Source: UBA1422 sp041752735 (GTDB taxonomy: Bacteria; Bacillota; Clostridia; Peptostreptococcales; Anaerovoracaceae). Taken from it: a DNA stretch of 50,759 nt. Positions 42,508 to 50,759 of the stretch are shown here, piece by piece. The DNA is taken from positions 1 to 50,759 of the forward strand of contig JBGSVW010000036.1 of assembly GCA_041752735.1 (NCBI GenBank), written 5' to 3'. Below the pieces are notes generated by a model. That model saw only the letters and a program-made list of their open reading frames with translations, was not told where the DNA came from and did not search any database. Position numbers and translations under genes: made by a program. The number at the start of each line of letters is the position of its first letter. Position 1 is the stretch's first letter.

Positions 42508-44302
42508 ATTTCAGAACAGCAGTAAATGCTTCCTGTGGCACTTCAACTTTGCCGAACTGACGCATTCGCTTCTTGCCTTCCTTCTGTTTTTCCAGCAATT
42601 TCTTTTTACGGGAAATGTCACCACCATAACATTTTGCAATGACATCTTTTCTGTAAGCACGTACAGTTTCTCGGGCGATGACCTTCTGTCCGATGGAAGC
42701 CTGGATGGGTACTTCGAATTGATGCATCGGGATAACTTCCTTTAACTTTTCACAGACAAAACGACCTCGGGAATAAGCCTTCGATTCATGGACGATCATT
42801 GAAAATGCATCCACAAGTTCTTTGTTCAGCATTATGTCCAACTTGACCAGTTTTGATTTCTCATATCGCAGGAATTCATAGTCCAACGATCCGTAACCCC
42901 TCGTTTTGGACTTTAGCGCATCGAAGAAATCATAGATTACTTCGTTCAAAGGCATTTCATAATGTAACTGAACACGTGTTGGGGTAATATACTCCATATG
43001 GAGTAATCTCCCGCGACGCTCCTGACAAATTTCCATGATAGAACCGACATAGTCCTTGGGAAGAATAATATCCGCCTTGACAATGGGTTCTTCGATATGA
43101 TCTATTTCTATGATATCCGGTAGATTTGATGGGTTTTGAATCATCTCCTCTTTGCCATTGTTGAGAAATACCTTGTATATTACACTTGGCGATGTGGTGA
43201 TTACACTAAGGTTAAATTCTCTTTCAAGTCGTTCAACGATAATCTCCATATGCAATAGGCCAAGGAATCCGCAACGGAATCCAAATCCGAGAGCTGCAGA
43301 AGTTTCGGGCTCGAAATGGAATGCCGCATCATTGACTTGAAGCTTTTCAAGAGCATCACGAACACCCTCGTATTTTTCGCCCTCAGCAGGATAAATCCCG
43401 CAATAAACCATGGACTGGGCTTTCTTATAACCCGGTAAAGCATGATCTGTCGGGTTGCTTTCAGAAGTAATGGTATCTCCCACTCTGGCATCACGCACTT
43501 GCTTGATGCTTGCGCAAATATATCCTACTTCTCCAGCCCGTAGCGCATCGCATGGTATAGCTTTTGGAGTGAAATTGCCTACTTCTGTTACTTCGTATTT
43601 TTTCTTTGTATTCATCAGTCGGATCACATCGCCTGCACGAACGGTTCCTTCAAAGATACGGGTATAGATTACCACACCAAGATAGTTGTCATAAAAAGAG
43701 TCGAAAATCAATCCCTTAAGAGGCGCGGTTTCATCTCCTTTTGGTGCAGGAATCTTGTGGACAATCTCTTCCAGCAGTTCTTCAACGCCGGTTCCTTCTT
43801 TAGCTGAAATCAAAGGTGCGTCTTCAGCATCAATTCCAATAATTTCTTCAATTTCAAGTTTGATTTCGTCCGGTCTTGCGCTGGGCAGATCTATCTTATT
43901 TAAAACAGGAAGAATTTCAAGATTTTCTTCCAATGCAAGGTAAACATTTGCCAAGGTCTGGGCTTCCACGCCTTGTGCAGCATCTACAATAAGAATTGCA
44001 CCTTCGCAGGCAGCCAGACTTCTTGATACCTCGTATGTGAAATCAACATGACCCGGGGTGTCAATCAAATTAAAGATGTACTCATGTCCATCTTTGGATT
44101 TAAATACCATACGTGTAGTCTGAAGCTTGATGGTAATGACACGTTCACGCTCTAATTCCATATTATCCAGATATTGCTCACGCATATCTCTCATCGCCAC
44201 AGATCCGGTCTTTTCGATCATTCTATCCGCTAATGTCGATTTGCCATGGTCAATGTGAGCGATAATGCTGAAGTTGCGTATGTATTGTTGATATGAATTC
44301 AT
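42491..44302 (-). CDS. lepA: Elongation factor 4 (LepA)
   Basis: Translational GTPase acting in ribosome back-translocation or assembly. 603 residues: G domain with AHIDHGKSTLADR (about 15-27), DTPGHVDF and NKIDLP, domain II, the EF-G-like domains III and V (GFRCGFLGLLHMEI) and the LepA-specific C-terminal domain (AKCYGGDISRKKKLLEKQKEG, in part). RBS GAGGAAC. Divergent from rpsT. Confidence 0.98.
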   Translation of the reverse strand: MNSYQQYIRNFSIIAHIDHGKSTLADRMIEKTGSVAMRDMREQYLDNMELERERVITIKLQTTRMVFKSKDGHEYIFNLIDTPGHVDFTYEVSRSLAACEGAILIVDAAQGVEAQTLANVYLALEENLEILPVLNKIDLPSARPDEIKLEIEEIIGIDAEDAPLISAKEGTGVEELLEEIVHKIPAPKGDETAPLKGLIFDSFYDNYLGVVIYTRIFEGTVRAGDVIRLMNTKKKYEVTEVGNFTPKAIPCDALRAGEVGYICASIKQVRDARVGDTITSESNPTDHALPGYKKAQSMVYCGIYPAEGEKYEGVRDALEKLQVNDAAFHFEPETSAALGFGFRCGFLGLLHMEIIVERLEREFNLSVITTSPSVIYKVFLNNGKEEMIQNPSNLPDIIEIDHIEEPIVKADIILPKDYVGSIMEICQERRGRLLHMEYITPTRVQLHYEMPLNEVIYDFFDALKSKTRGYGSLDYEFLRYEKSKLVKLDIMLNKELVDAFSMIVHESKAYSRGRFVCEKLKEVIPMHQFEVPIQASIGQKVIARETVRAYRKDVIAKCYGGDISRKKKLLEKQKEGKKRMRQFGKVEVPQEAFTAVLKYDDNK

Positions 44303-44338
44303 AAGTTCCTCTTTCTTAAGCTTAGTTTTGTCCCACTC

Positions 44339-44367
44339 ATTCTACTTGAAAAAGTGCTTGATTTCAA
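44339..44367 (-). promoter_or_regulatory. Promoter for lepA-hemW-glpK
   Basis: Read on the - strand: TTGAAA (44367-44362), 17-base spacer, TAGAAT (44344-44339). Its -35 box shares bases 44362-44363 with the rpsT -35. Confidence 0.65.
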
Positions 44368-44386
44368 CACGCAAATCAGATATACT
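44358..44386 (+). promoter_or_regulatory. Promoter for rpsT
   Basis: TTGATT (44358-44363), 17-base spacer, TATACT (44381-44386). The leader to the start codon is about 47 bases. Confidence 0.7.
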
Positions 44387-44439
44387 GACACATGCGAGTT
44401 TTGCTAACTAAAATTTACAGAAGTGGGGTGAAAACAACA

Positions 44440-44712
44440 ATGGCAAATATTAAATCCGCAAAGAAAAGAATCCTGGTCATCGAGAAGAAGACTGCTAGAA
44501 ACAGAAGAGTAAAAGCTCATCTAAAGACTGTTTTGAAGAGTTTTGATGCAGCCATCGCCGCAAGCGATTTGGAATCCGCAAAAGAACATCTTGCACTGGC
44601 AGAAAAGAAGCTGAAACAGGCTGCGGCCAAAGGCACAATCCATACCAATGCTGCTGATCGCAAAGTATCACGATTAACCAAGAGATTCAACAAAGCCCAA
44701 AAGGCAAACTAA
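44440..44712 (+). CDS. rpsT: Small ribosomal subunit protein bS20
   Basis: 90 residues, Lys/Arg/Ala-rich helical protein starting MANIKSAKKRILVIEKKTARN and ending with the typical AAKGTIHTNAADRKVSRL segment. Start chosen at 44440; GGGGTG is 8-9 bases upstream, and the longer frame is not conserved in the family. Followed by a terminator. Confidence 0.97.
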   Translation: MANIKSAKKRILVIEKKTARNRRVKAHLKTVLKSFDAAIAASDLESAKEHLALAEKKLKQAAAKGTIHTNAADRKVSRLTKRFNKAQKAN

Positions 44713-44762
44713 CTCACCCGTCCCCACGCGCGTATAAGTTAAATACGCAAACATAACAAAAG

Positions 44763-44795
44763 AAAAAAAGATGGAAGTGTCTCCCATCTTTTTTG
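44763..44795. terminator. Bidirectional terminator between rpsT and the acyl-CoA synthetase gene
   Basis: AAAAAGATGG (44765-44774) pairs with CCATCTTTTT (44784-44793), with T tracts on both strands; the two genes converge here. Confidence 0.85.
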
Positions 44796-44805
44796 TTGTG
44801 TCTTT

Positions 44806-46518
44806 TTATAGATTTGCATTCCTTTTAATTTTTTTCGTGGTTGTTTTGACAAAATCATCGGCTCGGACCACGATACTTCTGATCCTCTTATAACTTGGAA
44901 GCTTTTCGTTGATGCTGTGTAAGCTTTCTTTCAGGATATCATGGATTTCTATTTCGGTTTTGTCTTTGCCGAAATCTGCTTCGATGGCCTCTGTATCCGG
45001 TATAATCTGGACTGCCACTGACATTCCTTCACCCTTGTCATCCTCTAATCCGTAGACCATGGATTCTTTTACGTAAGGGTTGTTCTTCAATAGTTCTTCT
45101 AATTCCTCCGGATAAATGTTTTTGCCTGTTTTTGTGACGATAACGTTCTTTTTACGACCTGTGATATATAGCCAATCATTCTTATCTATAAATCCCAAAT
45201 CACCTGTATGGAACCAACCGTCTATAATGACTTCCGCTGTTTTTTCGGGCATTTTGTAGTAGCCTTGCATAACATTGGGGCCACGGTAAATAATTTCTCC
45301 AATACCATCTTCATCTGTATTGATAATCTTCAGTTCACCACCTGGAAGTGCTCTTCCGCATGCCCCGGGTTTTCGGTATAACATATCGTACTCAAAGTCC
45401 GAAACGCCTGAAGCCAAAGGCGCAGTTTCTGTTAGCCCGTAGCCGATGGTAATTTCAAACCCAAGATCAATCAAACCTTTGACAACTGTTGGATTGATAG
45501 AGGCGGCTCCGCATACAAAAAATCTGAGATTACCTCCAAAGTTTCTGTAAACAGAACTAAATATCTGTCTTCGTTTATCAATTCCCAGTGCCAGCAAGGT
45601 TTTGTTTATACGAATGGCTGTTTTGAGAATGCCATCTTTTTTGGTTTCTTTTGCCTGTTTCCATATCTTTTCATATATCGATTCGATGATTAAAGGAACT
45701 GCTACAAGAATGCTGGCTTTCGATTCCTGCAGATTTTTGACAACATATTTTAAACCTTCATAAAATGCAATGGAGGATCCCTGGAATAAGATGACCATAA
45801 TACCTATGGTAGATTCAAATGTATGGTGAATCGGTAGAATGGACAAGCTACGATCGTTTTCCTGCAGTTGGCACATCTTCGACACGCCTTTTACAACAAA
45901 TGTTATATTTTCGTGGGACAACATAACACCCTTCGGTACATCAGTAGTGCCGGAGGTAAATAAGATAGCGGTTGTTGCTTCAGGATCAATAACCGCATCT
46001 ACAAAGCGCTTGTCGCCGGCAGCCAATAACCGACTACCTTCTTGCATCATCGTCTGAATATGTGAAGACTCTCCCGGTCGGTCTATTTCGTAAGGATCCA
46101 TATTAAAGATATACTCGATGCCAGTCTCCTTTAGCGTATCGACAAATTCAGGGGTTGTGAATACAGCCTTACACTCGCCTGCCCTAATCAAGTTTTTGAT
46201 TTCTAATGGACTGAGTTCTTTGTCTAAAGGAACCACGACTCCGGTTCCGTTGACAATACTAAAATAGGCCACCACCCATTGATAACAATTAGGGCCGATG
46301 ACCGCGATTTTTTCGCCTTTTAGGCCAAGATGCATCAGATACGTACCAAGAGCATCCACATCTTGTTTCACTTTGTGGAAACTGACTTCTGTATATTCCC
46401 CGCCTTTTACTTTCTTTGTAAGAAATGCAGGCTTGTCATCAAAAATATCAGCACCAGAATCTATTAAGTCCTTCATGGAAACCAGAGGCCTGATTTCATG
46501 GTATTTTCCGTGTTTCAT
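44806..46518 (-). CDS. AMP-binding acyl-CoA synthetase (long-chain fatty acid-CoA ligase type)
   Basis: 570 residues of the ANL superfamily: the phosphate-binding loop ILFTSGTTDVPKGVMLSH (about 188-205), the YGLTETAPLASG motif, the hinge with GWFHTGDLGFIDKNDWLYITGR (in part) and the C-terminal catalytic lysine region KTTTKKIKR. Activates a carboxylic acid to an acyl-AMP and usually acyl-CoA. Chain length cannot be told. Start at 46518, since GGAGG is six bases upstream; ATG 46530 is not well placed. Monocistronic. Confidence 0.93.
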   Translation of the reverse strand: MKHGKYHEIRPLVSMKDLIDSGADIFDDKPAFLTKKVKGGEYTEVSFHKVKQDVDALGTYLMHLGLKGEKIAVIGPNCYQWVVAYFSIVNGTGVVVPLDKELSPLEIKNLIRAGECKAVFTTPEFVDTLKETGIEYIFNMDPYEIDRPGESSHIQTMMQEGSRLLAAGDKRFVDAVIDPEATTAILFTSGTTDVPKGVMLSHENITFVVKGVSKMCQLQENDRSLSILPIHHTFESTIGIMVILFQGSSIAFYEGLKYVVKNLQESKASILVAVPLIIESIYEKIWKQAKETKKDGILKTAIRINKTLLALGIDKRRQIFSSVYRNFGGNLRFFVCGAASINPTVVKGLIDLGFEITIGYGLTETAPLASGVSDFEYDMLYRKPGACGRALPGGELKIINTDEDGIGEIIYRGPNVMQGYYKMPEKTAEVIIDGWFHTGDLGFIDKNDWLYITGRKKNVIVTKTGKNIYPEELEELLKNNPYVKESMVYGLEDDKGEGMSVAVQIIPDTEAIEADFGKDKTEIEIHDILKESLHSINEKLPSYKRIRSIVVRADDFVKTTTKKIKRNANL

Positions 46519-46595
46519 AAGTACCTCCATTGTGATATAATTCAGTTGGTAGTATTAAAATTATACAACATTCCATTTAAGAAAGGAAGAGAAAC

Positions 46596-47303
46596 TTGAG
46601 TACACATATCAATGCCGCCAACAAAGGCGATATAGCAGAAAGCATCCTCCTTCCCGGAGATCCTCTTAGAGCAAAATACATAGCAGAGACATTTTTAGAT
46701 AGTCCTGTACAATATAATCAAGTACGTAATATGTTCGGTTATACCGGCAAATACAAAGGTGTCCCGGTATCTGTACAAGGCACCGGTATGGGCTTGCCAT
46801 CCATGGGTATTTATTCTTGGGAATTGATTGCTGAATATGGCGTCAAAAATTTGATTCGTGTCGGTACAGCCGGTTCCTTCCACAGTGATATAAAGATTAA
46901 AGATGTAGTTGTTGGAATGGCTGCCTCAACAGACTCAAATTATATTCATGCTTTTGGGATAGATGGCAATTTTGCGCCATGCGCCAGTTGGGCACTGATG
47001 GAAAAAGCGTATCTGGCTAACCAATCCTTGGGTCTTTCCATGCGACCCGGAAATATCATCAGTTGCGATGTATTCTATGAAACAGACCCTGATTGGTGGA
47101 AAAAATGGGCCAAAATGGACGTTTTAGCAGTTGAAATGGAAGCCGCTGCTTTATATATGAATGCTGCATATCACAGAGTCAATGCATTGGCTATGGTAAC
47201 CATAACAGACCACTTCATCACCGGAGAACGTTGTACCGTTGAAGAACGCCTCTATGCTTCAGATGAAATGATTCTGCTTGCCTTAGAAACCGCTATTTTA
47301 TAG
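46596..47303 (+). CDS. deoD: Purine-nucleoside phosphorylase, DeoD type
   Basis: 235 residues, hexameric PNP family: ILLPGDPLRAKYIAE binds phosphate, VQGTGMGLPSMGIYSWEL and VEMEAAALYMNA are conserved, and TITDHFI has the catalytic Asp region. Splits purine (deoxy)nucleosides for salvage. TTG start, with AAAGGAAG eight bases upstream. A DtxR-type regulator follows after 33 bases. Confidence 0.95.
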   Translation: MSTHINAANKGDIAESILLPGDPLRAKYIAETFLDSPVQYNQVRNMFGYTGKYKGVPVSVQGTGMGLPSMGIYSWELIAEYGVKNLIRVGTAGSFHSDIKIKDVVVGMAASTDSNYIHAFGIDGNFAPCASWALMEKAYLANQSLGLSMRPGNIISCDVFYETDPDWWKKWAKMDVLAVEMEAAALYMNAAYHRVNALAMVTITDHFITGERCTVEERLYASDEMILLALETAIL

Positions 47304-47336
47304 CATCTATTGCCTTTCATTTTAGGAGTATTCGCT

Positions 47337-47708
47337 TTGAAAATACAAGAATCAGCAGAAAATTATCTAGAAACTATTTTGATATTGCATCGAAGAAACG
47401 GAATGGTTCGTTCCATCGACATTGTCAATGAATTAAATTATGCAAAACCAAGCATAAGTGTGGCCATGAAGCACTTCAAAGAGAATGGTCTCATTACCGT
47501 CGATGAAAACGGTTATATATCATTAACAAAAGACGGTAGTGACATTGCCGAAAAAATGTATGAACGTCACACGTTTCTGACTAAGGTTCTGATTCAGTTG
47601 GGAGTCGACGAAGAAATCGCTAAGGTGGATGCCTGTAAAATCGAACACCATATCAGTGATGAGGCATTTGAGATGATTAAGCAACATAGCGCAAAGCAGC
47701 GGGGGTGA
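47337..47708 (+). CDS. DtxR/MntR family metal-dependent transcriptional regulator
   Basis: 123 residues: N-terminal winged helix (IQESAENYLETILILHRR, VRSIDIVNELNYAKPSISVAMKHFK (in part), GYISLTKDGSDIA) and the helical dimerisation/metal domain (LGVDEEIAKVDACKIEHHISDEAF, in part). Lacks the C-terminal SH3-like domain, as in MntR. Metal is probably Mn2+ or Fe2+. TTG start, AGGAG eight bases upstream. Overlaps the transporter gene by four bases, suggesting it controls it or is coexpressed. Confidence 0.87.
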   Translation: MKIQESAENYLETILILHRRNGMVRSIDIVNELNYAKPSISVAMKHFKENGLITVDENGYISLTKDGSDIAEKMYERHTFLTKVLIQLGVDEEIAKVDACKIEHHISDEAFEMIKQHSAKQRG

Positions 47709-48598
47709 TTTCAATCTATTATTTATTCACAACGCTCACAGGAATCCTGCTGGCGGTCATGGTAGTGGTCAACGGGCGTTTGGGTCTATTGATTGGTCTT
47801 TATTTATCCTGTGTTGTCATCCATCTGATTGGTCTTGTCGGATCTAGTTTTATAATCACAGCAAAAAAACAAATTCCTTTTCGACACATAAAAATTCCTC
47901 TCAAATTATATTCGGGAGGCCTTTTTGGTATTGCTACCGTATTATTATTCAATGCAGCCTATGATAAAATAAGTGTGACTGCGTTAGTAGCCTTAGGACT
48001 ACTGGGTCAAGCAATATCTTCCCTACTTGTCGATCATTATGGTCTCTTCGAAATGCAAAAACGACCATTGGTAAAAAAACAAATACCCGGTTTACTAATG
48101 GCAGCCTTTGGCATTGTATTAATGCTTCGAGGGTTTTCTGCCGAAAGCATCTTGCCTGTATGTCTGGCTCTGTTGACAGGAGTCACCGTTGTCGCTTCCC
48201 GGACCATTAATGGCGCACTTGGTAAACGGTCCACTGCATCATTATCTGCCTGGTACAACCATTTGGTGGGACTGATTGGTTCAATAGGTATATATGCAAT
48301 CTTAGGATTCCCGGGTGTAAATCCATTTCATGAGATCACACTTGCCAATTCATGGATTTTTACCGGAGGGCTGTTAGGGGTACTTGCTGTGACTTCATCG
48401 AATTTTTTGATTCATCATGTATCATCATATTCCATGACATTATTGGTCTTCATCGGACAAATCACCGGCGGTGTGTTATTGGATATCTTTCTGGAAGGTA
48501 GCTTCTCGCCAATTCAAATACTCGCCGGAATGATTATTGTCATAGGCTTCAGTTTAAACGCATATATGACCAAACCTTCCATAGAATCAATACAATGA
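47705..48598 (+). CDS. YdcZ/DUF606-type membrane protein, two fused repeats
   Basis: 297 residues, about ten hydrophobic segments. Two homologous halves are visible: NGRLGLLIGLYLSCVVIHLIG near residue 23-43 and NGALGKRSTASLSAWYNHLVG near 168-188. The DUF606 family (EamA/DMT clan) is usually about 140-150 residues, so this is a tandem fusion. Efflux of a small molecule is likely; substrate unknown. GTG start overlapping the TGA of the regulator. A perfect terminator follows. Confidence 0.85.
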   Translation: MISIYYLFTTLTGILLAVMVVVNGRLGLLIGLYLSCVVIHLIGLVGSSFIITAKKQIPFRHIKIPLKLYSGGLFGIATVLLFNAAYDKISVTALVALGLLGQAISSLLVDHYGLFEMQKRPLVKKQIPGLLMAAFGIVLMLRGFSAESILPVCLALLTGVTVVASRTINGALGKRSTASLSAWYNHLVGLIGSIGIYAILGFPGVNPFHEITLANSWIFTGGLLGVLAVTSSNFLIHHVSSYSMTLLVFIGQITGGVLLDIFLEGSFSPIQILAGMIIVIGFSLNAYMTKPSIESIQ

Positions 48599-48633
48599 TA
48601 TATTCAGCTCAAATCAACACAATTATCGAATAC

Positions 48634-48662
48634 AAAAAACCATTGATATACAATGGTTTTTT
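48634..48662. terminator. Bidirectional terminator after the YdcZ-type gene
   Basis: AAAAAACCATTG (48634-48645), loop ATATA, CAATGGTTTTTT (48651-48662): a 12-base perfect stem. Convergent with the tRNA gene. Confidence 0.9.
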
Positions 48663-48676
48663 TAGTCTTTATTATA

Positions 48677-48765
48677 TGGCGGAGGGTGTGGGATTCGAAC
48701 CCACGTGTCCGTGAAGACAAACTGATTTCGAGTCAGCCCCGTTATGACCACTTCGATAACCCTCC
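48677..48765 (-). tRNA. tRNA-Ser, anticodon CGA
   Basis: 89 bases with CCA encoded in the genome. Acceptor stem GGAGGGT/ACCCTCC closes at 48765/48681; the anticodon loop is CTCGAAA between GCTGA and TCAGT (CGA reads UCG). A long variable arm (class II) precedes the T arm with GTTCGAATC. On the - strand; CCA at 48679-48677. Confidence 0.97.
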
Positions 48766-48785
48766 GAATTAAATAATGAACTCGC

Positions 48786-49742
48786 TTATTTATTAAGCGG
48801 ATTTTTGAAGTCAGGGATGATAAAATTCATAGAATTTGGCACTATTTCGATTACCAGTGGACCGGCGACTTCAAGTTCACCATCCACACAAATACGGGTA
48901 TCCCCTTCATTTGGTGTAATTTTAATCCGTTTCATTTGTTGATACATCAGTAACTTTTGGGCTTTTTTGTCACTTAGATGCGTACCCTTGACATACTTAG
49001 GTAACAAATGTATGAACAGACGTCTGCTTGCGTCTTTGATTACTTGTACATCCAAAAGCCCGTCGTTGGCTTTTGCCAGCGGTAAACCTTTGATTCCTCC
49101 GCCACAATAACTCCCAATGGCTACTGCCACTAAAAGCATCTTGCCATCGTATCCGGACCCGTCTTCAAACTCTAGTTTTAGATTGGCTCCGTTTTTCTTA
49201 ATTAGCTCAACAAAAATTCCCAGCAAATATGCCAGCGATCCACTAATCAGCGGCAGTTTCTTGAGCTTAGCTACACGGTAAACCACGTTGGCGTCAAATC
49301 CGATGTTCATCATATTGGCGCAATACCTGCTTTGTTCCTTGCCGTCAATGATACCACTGTAACGGAATAAGTCTACTGAGATGCTTTTTCCTTTCAGCTG
49401 ATCTTCAATGTCCAAAAAGGCTTCTAGGGTATTGTAATCCCTGACATAATCATTACCGGTTCCGGTAGGTACCAGTCCGATTTCAACATTTGGATATCCA
49501 AAACAACCGTTGACAACCTCATTGATTGTGCCGTCTCCCCCACATGCATAAAAACGAACCGCCTCCTCTGGCAACTTGCCTTGGCATACGGTTCTTGAAT
49601 ATCTCTCGGCATCCTTGATTCCCTGCGTAAAATAGATTTCTACTGTTTCGCCCAGGGTTGCTGCTACATTCTTAATTATTTCTGCAAAATCAGACGCGCC
49701 GCCTTGTCCCGCGGCTGGGTTTAAAATAAATATTTTTCTCAT
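48786..49742 (-). CDS. Diacylglycerol/lipid kinase family protein (YegS/DagK-like)
   Basis: 318 residues: FILNPAAGQGG at the N-terminus, CGGDGTINEVVNG (catalytic nucleotide-binding motif, about 67-79), LVPTGTGNDYVRD, and the C-terminal beta domain with RICVDGELE. Phosphorylates a lipid (diacylglycerol or related) and may take part in membrane lipid turnover. Lies 20 bases downstream of the tRNA on the same strand; not shown to be cotranscribed. Confidence 0.9.
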   Translation of the reverse strand: MRKIFILNPAAGQGGASDFAEIIKNVAATLGETVEIYFTQGIKDAERYSRTVCQGKLPEEAVRFYACGGDGTINEVVNGCFGYPNVEIGLVPTGTGNDYVRDYNTLEAFLDIEDQLKGKSISVDLFRYSGIIDGKEQSRYCANMMNIGFDANVVYRVAKLKKLPLISGSLAYLLGIFVELIKKNGANLKLEFEDGSGYDGKMLLVAVAIGSYCGGGIKGLPLAKANDGLLDVQVIKDASRRLFIHLLPKYVKGTHLSDKKAQKLLMYQQMKRIKITPNEGDTRICVDGELEVAGPLVIEIVPNSMNFIIPDFKNPLNK

Positions 49743-49853
49743 GATGACATTTTACAAATAATCGACCAGATTAGCAACAGAAATATTTTAAATGACGAGG
49801 AATTCATGTATAATGTGGGTACAATATTACTTTCTTGAGATTGGAGAACAAAT

Positions 49854-50759
49854 ATGGATACAAGAATATTGAAATTGGCTAAATTGCTGGTCGAATACTC
49901 GTGCGAGATACAACCTGGCGAAAAAGTACTTGTCAGCTATGAAGGCGAGTCAACAAGACCGTTGGTAAAACAGATTATCAAAGAAATTTATCGAGTTGGC
50001 GGAATACCATTTGTCGAAATTAGAGATTCACAAATGATTCGTGAAATCATGCTAGGATGCCAAAAGGAACAAATCGAATTTGCAAATGAAATCCAGCTGG
50101 CTCAAATGAAAGGCATGCAGGCGTATATTGCAGTGCGCGGAAGTTCAAACTGTTCCGAGCTTGCAGATGTTCCCGCAGAGAAACAGAATCTATATTACCA
50201 AGTGCTTCAACCGACTCTGGATTACCGTGTAAACCACACAAAATGGGTAGTCATGCGTTATCCTAACGATTCCATGGCACAGCTCTCAAACACCAGTTTA
50301 GAGGCCTTTACGGACTTTTATTATGATGTTTGCACCTTGGATTATTCAAAAATGGGGAAAGCCATGGATAAACTGGTTAATTTAATGGAAAAGACCGATA
50401 AAGTCCGATTGGTAGGTCCGGGAACAGATCTCAGTTTTTCCATCAAAGGTATCCCGGCAATCAAGTGCAGCGGAGAAAAAAACATCCCGGATGGCGAAGT
50501 TTATACAGCACCGGTTCGTGATTCCATGAATGGCATCATTTCTTACAATACACCTTCCGAAGAGCAAGGATTTACTTATGAGAATATCGTTTTCAAAGTG
50601 AAAGATGGTAAGATCGTAGAAGCAACAGCCAATAACACCACTCGAATTAATGAGCTACTGAATACCGACGAAAATGCCAGGTATTTTGGAGAGTTTGCAA
50701 TTGGTGTGAATCCATATATCCTGCACCCAATGAAGGATACACTTTTCGACGAGAAAATT
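49854..50759 (+). CDS. M29 family metallo-aminopeptidase, N-terminal part (3' end outside window)
   Basis: 302 codons open to the window edge with no stop, so the gene is truncated here. Starts MDTRILKLAKLLVEYS; the M29 (AmpS/AmpII type) motifs are visible: KNIPDGEVYTAPV with the metal-ligand Glu215, and NARYFGEFAIGVNP with Glu280. The His and Asp ligands expected further on are outside. GGAGAA ribosome binding site, TATAAT at 49809-49814 but no good -35. Confidence 0.9.
   Translation, partial: MDTRILKLAKLLVEYSCEIQPGEKVLVSYEGESTRPLVKQIIKEIYRVGGIPFVEIRDSQMIREIMLGCQKEQIEFANEIQLAQMKGMQAYIAVRGSSNCSELADVPAEKQNLYYQVLQPTLDYRVNHTKWVVMRYPNDSMAQLSNTSLEAFTDFYYDVCTLDYSKMGKAMDKLVNLMEKTDKVRLVGPGTDLSFSIKGIPAIKCSGEKNIPDGEVYTAPVRDSMNGIISYNTPSEEQGFTYENIVFKVKDGKIVEATANNTTRINELLNTDENARYFGEFAIGVNPYILHPMKDTLFDEKI

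Noticed and set aside
49801..49853. Full promoter for the M29 gene
   Set aside because: A TATAAT is seen at 49809-49814, but the -35 region is far from consensus.
1..50759. CRISPR arrays, insertion sequences, prophage or defence islands
   Set aside because: No repeated spacers, transposase or phage genes were seen; the only recombinase is embedded in a housekeeping operon.

Overview
The window looks like the chromosomal core of a low-GC Firmicute, most likely of class Clostridia. The gene order (nusB-xseAB-ispA-dxs-tlyA; mutS-mutL-miaA; hrcA-grpE-dnaK-dnaJ; rplU-rpmA-obg), a SpoIIM-like protein, consensus sigma-A type promoters, a CIRCE element and Bacillus-type LexA boxes all point there. 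Genus cannot be decided from the sequence alone. There is no prophage, insertion sequence, CRISPR array or rRNA. One tRNA is present.

Left part (1-18159), mostly + strand: the 3' end of recA, an acylating-type aldehyde dehydrogenase, the ribosomal/GTPase cluster rplU-rpmA-obg, an HD-domain protein, and a radical-SAM protein with its DUF2344 partner. Then come a ComEA-like protein, a sortase-anchored thioester/SpaA surface protein, a DUF896 protein, the sulfur-relay operon nifS-nifU-mnmA, a ferredoxin-tailed aldo/keto reductase (- strand), and alaS-ireB-ruvX with a small lipoprotein.

Middle part (18478-34740), all - strand: an almost gapless run of 15 genes from asp23 to a TVP38-family membrane protein (asp23, nusB, tsaD paralogue, xseA, xseB, ispA, dxs, tlyA, mutS, mutL, miaA, tyrosine recombinase, spoIIM-like, Met-gamma-lyase-like, TVP38). 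It is followed by a LysM/YneA-like gene whose own promoter carries three LexA-type boxes. This run mixes RNA maturation, isoprenoid synthesis and DNA repair.

Right part (34741-50759): the heat-shock operon hrcA-grpE-dnaK-dnaJ behind a perfect CIRCE operator (- strand), then lepA-hemW-glpK (- strand) divergent from rpsT. An acyl-CoA synthetase (- strand), deoD, a DtxR/MntR-like regulator and a duplicated YdcZ-type transporter (+) follow. The window ends with tRNA-Ser(CGA), a diacylglycerol-kinase-family gene (both -) and the 5' part of an M29 aminopeptidase (+).

No complete novel system was found. The points most worth a second look are: the triple SOS-box promoter of the YneA-like gene; the L21 protein with a C-terminal helix-extension-helix-like tail, together with loss of the L27 N-terminal extension and of the Prp protease gene; a TsaD paralogue that keeps its metal ligands; a predicted leaderless mRNA for the aldo/keto reductase; divergent promoters with touching or overlapping -35 boxes; and a structured 318-base intergenic region.
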